Program-made: the position numbers and the translations under genes
Origin: Chryseobacterium jejuense
Lineage (GTDB): Bacteria > Bacteroidota > Bacteroidia > Flavobacteriales > Weeksellaceae
Length of the DNA stretch: 64,000 nucleotides
Assembly: GCF_017877355.1 (NCBI RefSeq)
Contig: NZ_JAGIPR010000012.1
Location: 82,524-146,523 of the forward strand
Reading direction: 5' to 3'
Notes under the pieces: generated by a model
What the model was told of the DNA's origin: nothing
Databases searched by the model: none
Seen by the model: the letters and a program-made list of their open reading frames with translations, nothing else
Shown here: positions 58,034-64,000 of the stretch, one piece after another
Layout of the letters: each line of letters starts with the position of its first letter
How positions within the stretch are numbered: the first letter of the stretch is position 1

Positions 58034-58070
58034 AATGATTTGAGAGGACTAATTGCCCTCTCAAATCATT
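58034..58070 (-). terminator. Terminator of the DUF5694 gene
   Basis: AATGATTTGAGAGG and CCTCTCAAATCATT are exact complements around a 9-base loop, with TTTT next to the stem on the minus strand. The stem touches the stop codon at 58070. Confidence 0.88.
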
Positions 58071-58852
58071 TATTTCAGATATTTAAATACATCTACAGTC
58101 TGGTATTTTGGACTTCGTTTTAAAAACTCACTGAAAAATGCAGCATGAGTAGCTCCGGAAATAATAAGGACTTTATCGTTTTCAGAAAGCGGAATCTGAT
58201 TAAGGTTAGAATACATTCTCAGATTTCTTCTGTAATATTTGGCAGCTTCATCCGCTCCCTCAAAATTATTTGCGGTACTTACATAAGTCAAAATATCAGC
58301 ATTAGCCGTAATCAGTTCCTGTAAAGTGGATTCTTTATTATAATCAATAAGTTTTTCTTTTACAGAAAGGTTTTCATGTTTTCCAAATCCTTCAATAAAT
58401 GTGGTTATAAAACGTTTATATGTGATCTTATCTACCTGATCTTTCAGTTGTTCCCCTAGTCTATAATTGTATTGGCCCGTTTCCTGTTCATCAATTCCAT
58501 ATATTTTTTTCACGTTGGCTATTTTTGCAATCTGATAGGCCAGTAGCGAAACTTCGCCTTCATAAGCTGTTTTAAAGTTTTTATTCTTTAAGAAGTTCTG
58601 ATAATCATTCCGGATCTTTTCATTCTCAGCCGGAAGAAGCTCAACACAAATAACTGTTGGTTTAAATTCAGCAAGCAGTTTTGCAATTTCCAAAACTTCT
58701 TTTTGACTTTTCTCGCTTTTCGGATCAAAACTAACCTTTGCTGCATCCGGTGTTTCCCCCATATGAAAGGTAGCAAAATTAAGTACCTCTATCTTTTGTG
58801 CTGATAACCACATGCTCATCAAAAATCCACAAATAACACTTATTCTTTTCAT
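58070..58852 (-). CDS. DUF5694 (TraB-like) exported protein
   Basis: 260 residues. An N-terminal signal peptide ends near WLSAQ. VLNFATFHMGETPDAAKVSFDP, VICVELLPAENE, IYGIDEQETG and LIISGATHAAFFSEFL are family blocks with Glu, His and Asp residues expected of a TraB/TIKI-like fold. Function in bacteria is not known; possibly a periplasmic peptidase-like protein. Confidence 0.82.
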   Translation of the reverse strand: MKRISVICGFLMSMWLSAQKIEVLNFATFHMGETPDAAKVSFDPKSEKSQKEVLEIAKLLAEFKPTVICVELLPAENEKIRNDYQNFLKNKNFKTAYEGEVSLLAYQIAKIANVKKIYGIDEQETGQYNYRLGEQLKDQVDKITYKRFITTFIEGFGKHENLSVKEKLIDYNKESTLQELITANADILTYVSTANNFEGADEAAKYYRRNLRMYSNLNQIPLSENDKVLIISGATHAAFFSEFLKRSPKYQTVDVFKYLK

Positions 58853-59173
58853 AGTTTTAATTTATGGTTCAAAAATAGAAAGTGGTACAAAAGAAAACAA
58901 CCCTATATCGACGAAAAGGCTTATTTATCCGATGAAATAGTAAAAAGTTTAGATTTTTCTGAATTAGATTCAAAAAGAAGTATTGACTAAAGTCTATTTT
59001 AGATTGTTTGGCTGAAGAATTTATCTTTACAGTATAATATATTGTCCCATCCTACAATAAGTTGACAATTAATTGACTTATTTATGAAAAAATAAGAATT
59101 TAAAAGAGAAAAACGTATACAAAGAGATTATACTCTTGCCTTTAAATTAACCTGAGTTCGGATTGATTATTGT
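58853..59173. other. Intergenic, nothing recognised
   Basis: About 320 AT-rich bases between the DUF5694 gene and the VgrG cargo genes. No ORF, tRNA or strong hairpin. The GC content falls here, as it does in the cargo genes. Confidence 0.4.
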
Positions 59174-59503
59174 CTATTCTTCAACAAAATTCTGAGCCGA
59201 CTGTACAATAGAGATTTTACCGCCAATAGAACATTGGCATGTAGAACTGTCTAACAACTCTTTTTTACCTTCAATTTCAAAATCAGAGGTATTGTCCCAT
59301 TTAATCGGTGAAGGTGTACAGGAAGACCTCAAAACACTACACATTCCAAAAGGCTTAATGTTAGTGTTAGGCTGTTTGTCCTCTTCGGTAGCCTGTAGCT
59401 TTCCATCCATACTCATAAAGGATTGACTAGTTACTGTGAGCGGAGCTGGTAAAGTTCCTTTATCACATTTTAGCTGGGTTGTATCAGTGATGTGCCAGGA
59501 CAT
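59174..59503 (-). CDS. DUF4280 PAAR-like protein
   Basis: 109 residues. KCDKGTLPAPLTV, MCSVLRSSCTPSPIKW and STCQCSIGGKISIV are DUF4280 hallmarks. PAAR-like proteins cap the VgrG spike of type VI secretion systems and carry or chaperone effectors. It overlaps the preceding small gene's stop by one base and is last in the VgrG operon. Confidence 0.9.
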   Translation of the reverse strand: MSWHITDTTQLKCDKGTLPAPLTVTSQSFMSMDGKLQATEEDKQPNTNIKPFGMCSVLRSSCTPSPIKWDNTSDFEIEGKKELLDSSTCQCSIGGKISIVQSAQNFVEE

Positions 59504-59934
59504 TATTTCTCAATATTTAAAATTCCTTTTTCCAGATAAGATGACATTTTAGCTTTATAAACCAATTTTTCTTTATTATAGATTGTGATATTCTTAGTCA
59601 ATGTTGAAATTGTAATATCCTGTATTTTACCACCATTAAGAAAGAATTCAATTTTTTTATTAAAATGTGATAACAAAGCTCTCTCAGGCAAATAGCTTTT
59701 TTTTGCTTTTAAAAGTCCATTAAGTAAAACTATTTGTTTCTCTTTCAATCTTTTACTATTCAGTAGTTGAATAGAGTTACTTTCATTAGTATCATTGACT
59801 GTAGAAGTTTCCTTATCATAATAGGAAAAATTCTTTATCACAATACTATCTACTTTTCCAGTATAAATATTTTTTATTTGTCCATTTATTAAAATGTTCA
59901 ATAATATAACAAAAAATAAGATTATTTTTTTCAT
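59503..59934 (-). CDS. Small exported protein of the VgrG operon, candidate immunity
   Basis: 143 residues. A signal peptide (MKKIILFFVILLNILINGQ) sends it to the periplasm. The mature part is basic, with no known domain. Its position just after the candidate effector and in front of the PAAR-like gene suggests a periplasmic immunity protein. This is inference. Confidence 0.6.
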   Translation of the reverse strand: MKKIILFFVILLNILINGQIKNIYTGKVDSIVIKNFSYYDKETSTVNDTNESNSIQLLNSKRLKEKQIVLLNGLLKAKKSYLPERALLSHFNKKIEFFLNGGKIQDITISTLTKNITIYNKEKLVYKAKMSSYLEKGILNIEK

Positions 59935-59944
59935 TTTTTAACTA

Positions 59945-61018
59945 TTAAATTGCTTCTAACCTTTGAACCGTTGATTCATCATAGAGACCGTAATTTCCAT
60001 CTTCAATTTTAATATCTAAGTGCTTTTTATAGAGTGTTACATTTGCCATTGTACTTGGTGCAATATGAAATGTTGGGTCTATATTGGCATAAGTTGCTGG
60101 TAAAGCAGATATAACCTTAATACCTATTTTTTTTGCAATTACTCCTGCATATACACTAAGGTAATTATATGCTAGTATTTTCTTTATTTCTAAAAATGTT
60201 AGCTTTATTGAGTCTTTTACTTTATAGGTTGTACCTAATATGCCATTGATTTGAGGAGTCAAATCAACAGGTAACGAACCACTAGGATGATAATAAAATG
60301 TATTAGGTACAAAACTAAAAATAGTAGAATCAGATATTGTTTTAGTAGTACTATACTGTTTGTTATTCCTAAACTTTGAAAAGAGAGCATTTGTTGCAAC
60401 AGGAAAGCTACATCCCCAGATTTTCATAAATCCAGAATTTGTAAATGCATTTTTAAAATTTGTAGCATTAATCGTCCCTGAAGTAAAGTCAGCTTTTCTC
60501 ATATCACAATCTCCTCCTCCACTATCTGTATTTACTAAAATTGGACCATTCCAATATGCATGAGAAAAGACATGAACCTCCTGTAATGTATTAGGGTTAT
60601 TTGTTCCTATATCTTCAATCAATTTATAAATATCAGTTTTTGAAACTATCTTTTTATTATTGTTCTCAAATCGAATGCTATTATTAGCTGTCACATAGTC
60701 ACTATTGATTACCTTATCAAATGTTAGTGTGCTTTTCTTAGGCGATGAGTTTGCAAAATATTCAGTTTTAGTAATAGTTCCTTCTAAAATATTAACATCA
60801 TAAATAATAAAATCATTTCCCTTTTGGCTTTGGATGATTTTCTTCACATAGCTTTGAACGTATTTATCAAAAGAGCCTGAAAGCTTATAATTGTTATGGT
60901 CATCAGGATAAAATAATCCAGAAACCAATATATATTGCTTGAATGGAGCGATATTTACTTTCAAATGTTGGAAGTTAACACTTCCATTTATACCCGTTAT
61001 TGTTACTGTTCCAGACAT
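59945..61018 (-). CDS. Candidate type VI effector, caspase-like His/Cys
   Basis: 357 residues, no signal peptide. EVHVFSHAYWNGPILVNTDSGGGD carries a His and GFMKIWGCSFPVATN a Cys, a spacing that could form a caspase/CHAT-like dyad. The N-terminal half (TVTITGINGSVNFQHLKVNIAPF) is beta-rich and may bind VgrG. It is 5 bases downstream of VgrG, as cargo genes usually are. Low GC points to transfer. The protease idea is inference. Confidence 0.6.
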   Translation of the reverse strand: MSGTVTITGINGSVNFQHLKVNIAPFKQYILVSGLFYPDDHNNYKLSGSFDKYVQSYVKKIIQSQKGNDFIIYDVNILEGTITKTEYFANSSPKKSTLTFDKVINSDYVTANNSIRFENNNKKIVSKTDIYKLIEDIGTNNPNTLQEVHVFSHAYWNGPILVNTDSGGGDCDMRKADFTSGTINATNFKNAFTNSGFMKIWGCSFPVATNALFSKFRNNKQYSTTKTISDSTIFSFVPNTFYYHPSGSLPVDLTPQINGILGTTYKVKDSIKLTFLEIKKILAYNYLSVYAGVIAKKIGIKVISALPATYANIDPTFHIAPSTMANVTLYKKHLDIKIEDGNYGLYDESTVQRLEAI

Positions 61019-61023
61019 AATAA

Positions 61024-63246
61024 TTATATATTAGTTTCTTTCGTATCTTCTTTTTCTTTCTTTTTTATCTCAACCTTTTCTTTTAACTCTGCAAACCCTT
61101 CCCTATTTACAGTTCCTGAATAAATCATTTTCTTTTTCTCATTATTATAATCATGTTCGACATCAACGTCAATAGTCTCTCCTTCATCATAATTTCGAGT
61201 ATATACCAAAATACTTATCTTTTCCCCCATGAAAGCCGTATCAATAACCTCCTTCATATCACCATCCATCCATTGGGCACTTACTATTTGCTTTTCTTTA
61301 GTATAATCAAACTCACCATTTTGAGGGAGCTTATTCATTTGAGGAGCTTTGTACTCAATCTTATCTTTAGCAGTCAATAATGAGTTTGCTCCATATACAT
61401 GCATTCTATCTTTTGCTCCGAACTCTGTTTGTCCATCTGTATAACCTATGAATTTTTCTTTACCATACAGGTCTAGGTGAGCTCTTGCTGATATTTCAGT
61501 ATTAGTTCCAGCATTGATAATAGTTTTCTTTCCACTGTCTTGGCTTATCTCCTGCTTGGCAATAATTTTAATGTTCTGCCCAACATTGGTATCCATATTC
61601 TTTCCTGCTTTGGTTTCAATATTCTCCTCAATATCAAATTTCAGGTTCTTTGATTTTATGGTTATGGTTTCAGGAGCAGTAATGTTGATATTGCTTCCCT
61701 TTGTATCAAATCTCAATTCGTTACCACTTTTATCAGTCAATAAGATACTTTCATCCTCTGTAAACACTAATCTGTGCCCACTTCTGGTCTGTAAAGATTT
61801 TACACGATTATCCGTACCACCTCCTAAGCCTATACCTCCGTGAAACATTCCACCCATAGCAAATGGAAAGTCTGGGTTGTGATATTCAAAGTTAACCATT
61901 ACTTGGTCTCCAATTTCCGGAACAGCCACAAAACCTCTATTCTGGTTTATAACATCTGTTCCACCAGCATCGGGACTCATCATTCGGATAAAATGAGTGG
62001 TATCATTCAACTGCCAATCAAACTGCACTTGTATTCTCCCTTGATTCAAAGGGTCAATATTGGAGATAACCGTTGCTACTTGTGGCTCTGCTTTTGGCAT
62101 TATGAAATTAGGTTTTGGCATGAAACCCGTTCCCTCGGCTATAGCTTCAAAACTTCCTGTATAATAACCTCTAGCATCCACTTCGTGGCTTACCTCTGTT
62201 ATCATCAGGGTTGTGAAGTGTGAAGTTTGGTTACTGTTTTGATTTCTCATTTCTATATCTGCTACACAACCTACAAACAGAAAAGGAACTGTTGTATTTC
62301 CTGAAGCCGTAAAAACCTCTACGGCTTTACTTCCTCTTGCACTTTTTTGGGAATCATCCACATCCAGAAACATATTAGCATTAATGGGAGTGGGAGTAAG
62401 TGACCTTGTTTTGAAAATATTATCATTCAATTCATAGGCTTTTGCTGATAAATTCCCTAAATGTTTTATGTTGTCATTAGAGCCCAGCATTTTAGTATGA
62501 CTACTGCTGTTGTAACCAAAGTATTCAGGTTTTGTATGAACTGCTTTTAATTCCACTTGTACATCTGTAATATTGCTTCCATAAATAAGCTGTATAGGCT
62601 TTTCAGCGGGAGAGAGTTTTCCAAAATGTAGTATGTACCCATCATAATAAAACTGTTCTCCATAAGCTTCTGCAAGTCTTGCAAGGTAGTTGTAATGAGT
62701 TTCACAATATTGAGAGCTGTAGTTAATGTAGCCTTTATTCTGGGTGTCTATTCTGAAATCAAATTTACTCGTCCCTAATGCTTCCTTAATAATTCTATTT
62801 GCAATGATAGCTGTATTTACAGATTGACTACCTCCGAAACTTTGAGTATGTGGAGCTGAATCCATCAGAATTGTTGGGCTGTAGCCTTTAAGTACAATAT
62901 TACCTAGGCTCATTTGTTCTTGGCTAAATGCAACTTTTGTAATCACTCCTACAAATGTTCTTTCAGGACTTTCGTTTTCAGGATCTTTATATTTAAAAGT
63001 TACTGTAATTCGCTTTCCTAAAAATTGTTGGGCTTCTTCAAGGTTATGGTTCTGTATTTCACCCAAAGAATCATGAGCTAGAGTCAGTTCAAAATAGTGG
63101 TGTGTTCTGGCACTTTGCTGTAAACGAAAGTGTTTAAAATGACTTATAGATTTCCCTTCAACCACAATGTCAAGCTTAACCACACGGTTAATGCCTGCTA
63201 TATGGTTCTCTGAAATCTTTTCAGAATTGGAAATATTCTTTCTCAT
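61024..63246 (-). CDS. vgrG: Type VI secretion VgrG spike protein
   Basis: 740 residues. The gp27-like part covers about 1-390 (RTFVGVITKVAFSQEQMSLGNIVLKGYSPTILMD; YLARLAEAYGEQFYYDG). GRIQVQFDWQLNDTTHFIRMMSPDAGG and GFVAVPEIGDQVMVNFEY mark the gp5-like OB fold. A beta-helix follows and a C-terminal extension (about 640-740) may hold the effector. Bacteroidota type VI systems use such VgrGs. Confidence 0.94.
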   Translation of the reverse strand: MRKNISNSEKISENHIAGINRVVKLDIVVEGKSISHFKHFRLQQSARTHHYFELTLAHDSLGEIQNHNLEEAQQFLGKRITVTFKYKDPENESPERTFVGVITKVAFSQEQMSLGNIVLKGYSPTILMDSAPHTQSFGGSQSVNTAIIANRIIKEALGTSKFDFRIDTQNKGYINYSSQYCETHYNYLARLAEAYGEQFYYDGYILHFGKLSPAEKPIQLIYGSNITDVQVELKAVHTKPEYFGYNSSSHTKMLGSNDNIKHLGNLSAKAYELNDNIFKTRSLTPTPINANMFLDVDDSQKSARGSKAVEVFTASGNTTVPFLFVGCVADIEMRNQNSNQTSHFTTLMITEVSHEVDARGYYTGSFEAIAEGTGFMPKPNFIMPKAEPQVATVISNIDPLNQGRIQVQFDWQLNDTTHFIRMMSPDAGGTDVINQNRGFVAVPEIGDQVMVNFEYHNPDFPFAMGGMFHGGIGLGGGTDNRVKSLQTRSGHRLVFTEDESILLTDKSGNELRFDTKGSNINITAPETITIKSKNLKFDIEENIETKAGKNMDTNVGQNIKIIAKQEISQDSGKKTIINAGTNTEISARAHLDLYGKEKFIGYTDGQTEFGAKDRMHVYGANSLLTAKDKIEYKAPQMNKLPQNGEFDYTKEKQIVSAQWMDGDMKEVIDTAFMGEKISILVYTRNYDEGETIDVDVEHDYNNEKKKMIYSGTVNREGFAELKEKVEIKKKEKEDTKETNI

Positions 63247-63731
63247 TAATACTGTGGTATTTGTGTTTATATCACCAAATATAGATAAATGAATAATACC
63301 ACATATACAAATTTTGAAAAACTTAAAAAAGTGTAGTAAAACTACGATTCAATAAAATTTATCTATACCTCTGTTATATATTCTTTAAAAAAAAGTCCTA
63401 TTTTTTAAAGAAGGCGTTCAATACCATGACAAAAATATAATTTGGGTTACTTTAAATACTTTTTAAAGCTGGATTATTTAGTAATTATACCTTTGAAACA
63501 GATAAAGGAGAAAGATCGGTAAAATAAGTTTTTATACGTTCATATTTAGGTATAGAAGACTTTTGGAAGGGCTAAGGTAAAAATATTTGATAAAATTTGG
63601 AGAGATAATAAAGATTAACGAAAATGGTAATTTATGTAAACTCTTTAGCCAAAGACAACTCAGATACCAATACAGCAAGGCTTTTACAGAGAAGTTTAAG
63701 CGTATATTTCAGCGTTGTGATTTTGGGAAAT
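63247..63731. other. Intergenic stretch, nothing recognised
   Basis: About 480 AT-rich bases before the transposase edge. A possible 70-codon plus-strand ORF (63624-63836) overlaps the terminator hairpin and looks unlike protein. No RNA gene recognised. Confidence 0.4.
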
Positions 63732-63767
63732 AAAAAAGAGGCTGTCTCAAAAGGACAGTCTCTTTTT
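63732..63767. terminator. Hairpin with IS-end sequence
   Basis: AAAAAAGAGGCTGTC and GACAGTCTCTTTTTT pair (one mismatch) around TCAAAAG. The GAGGCTGTCTCAAAA motif is typical of ends of IS elements in Flavobacteriia, so this is an IS border and/or terminator. Confidence 0.7.
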
Positions 63768-63855
63768 TGTATTTCATTGAAAAAAGATTTCGATATTTTG
63801 ATTTTAAAAAAATATCTTGAAAAAAAGAAGATATAAGTCAAAAAAACAGTCTGTT

Positions 63856-64000
63856 TTAGGCTGCTTTTGACATTTTGTTCAGATTGTGGGCAATTGCAAG
63901 TATGTCGATTTCTACCTCGACTTTATTTTTTCCCCGAAGCATGAATCGTTTAAAATTTTTGTTGTGTTTGAGTTGTGCAAAAACAGGTTCAACATCATGG
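63856..64000 (-). CDS. IS1182-type transposase, C-terminal fragment at edge
   Basis: About 48 residues run off the right edge: PVFAQLKHNKNFKRFMLRG, then VEVEIDILAIAHNLNKM, then stop. These match the C-terminus of IS1182/IS4-like DDE transposases. Most of the gene lies outside the window, so activity cannot be judged. Confidence 0.85.
   Translation of the reverse strand, partial: HDVEPVFAQLKHNKNFKRFMLRGKNKVEVEIDILAIAHNLNKMSKAA

Noticed and set aside
61840..62223. Plus-strand ORF inside vgrG
   Set aside because: Antisense to conserved VgrG domains.
1..64000. CRISPR array
   Set aside because: Repeats in the tRNA region are irregular hairpins with varied spacing, and no cas-like gene is present.

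Overview
The window looks like a chromosomal segment of a Flavobacteriia member, most likely Chryseobacterium or a close relative. The DNA is AT-rich. Promoters have the Bacteroidota form (TAnnTTTG with TTG/TTTG about 19-20 bases upstream), genes rarely show Shine-Dalgarno sites, and families such as DUF4822 lipoproteins and a Bacteroidota-style TerC/TerD/TelA cluster are present. The species call is inference; no rRNA is present.

Layout. 1-6.9 kb: a partial TetR regulator with a palindromic operator, then a minus-strand tellurite/stress (Ter) operon (HAD, phosphoribosyltransferase-like, TerD, TelA, unknown, TerD, TerC). 7.1-9.6 kb: a second-type EF-G preceded by a 28-codon leader peptide and an intrinsic terminator, the layout of a translation-sensing attenuator. 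9.7-12.6 kb: a SulP transporter and two small HTH proteins.

12.6-38.2 kb is an RNA-damage island. A Ro60/Rsr (TROVE-vWA) gene lies beside six Y-RNA-like noncoding RNAs that I folded by hand. They share a GTGYCGT motif with compensating changes on the opposite strand and a following TACTTCG, and two carry a circularly permuted tRNA mimic (T-arm, closed acceptor, D-arm). Further on are a SWIM protein, two large HEAT-like paralogues, a Pif1-like helicase, and one long minus-strand unit. That unit begins with 16 divergent tRNA genes (His, Lys, Arg, Ser, Asp, an armless Asp-like, Pro, Leu, Asn, Cys, Tyr, Thr, Glu, Phe, Gln, Trp) and continues with RNase H-like, ATP-grasp, cREC, T4 Rnl2-type RNA ligase, RNase Z-like, metallophosphoesterase and two DEDDh exonuclease genes.

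The strongest observation is at the head of that unit. A 41-codon ORF (36048-36173) uses all twenty amino acids and 32 different codons. It is followed by an intrinsic terminator that ends 2 bases before the first tRNA. Upstream is a second 42-codon ORF (36562-36690) with nineteen of twenty amino acids (no Val), a TATCTTTG promoter and its own terminator. I read these as leader peptides that test the charged tRNA pool: if any tRNA is destroyed, ribosomes stall, termination fails, and replacement tRNAs plus repair enzymes are made. The ORFs, promoters and terminators are seen in the sequence; the mechanism is inference.

38.3-45.9 kb: a six-gene MoxR-vWA-beta-propeller system. 46-58.9 kb: mostly housekeeping and surface genes (VOC protein, deoD, TatD, DUF434, lipoproteins, MBL hydrolase, Na+/H+ antiporter, PhoD phosphatase, DUF5694) plus an alpha/beta-hydrolase pseudogene. 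59.2-63.2 kb: a VgrG cargo module with a candidate effector and a DUF4280 PAAR-like protein. The window ends in the C-terminus of a transposase.
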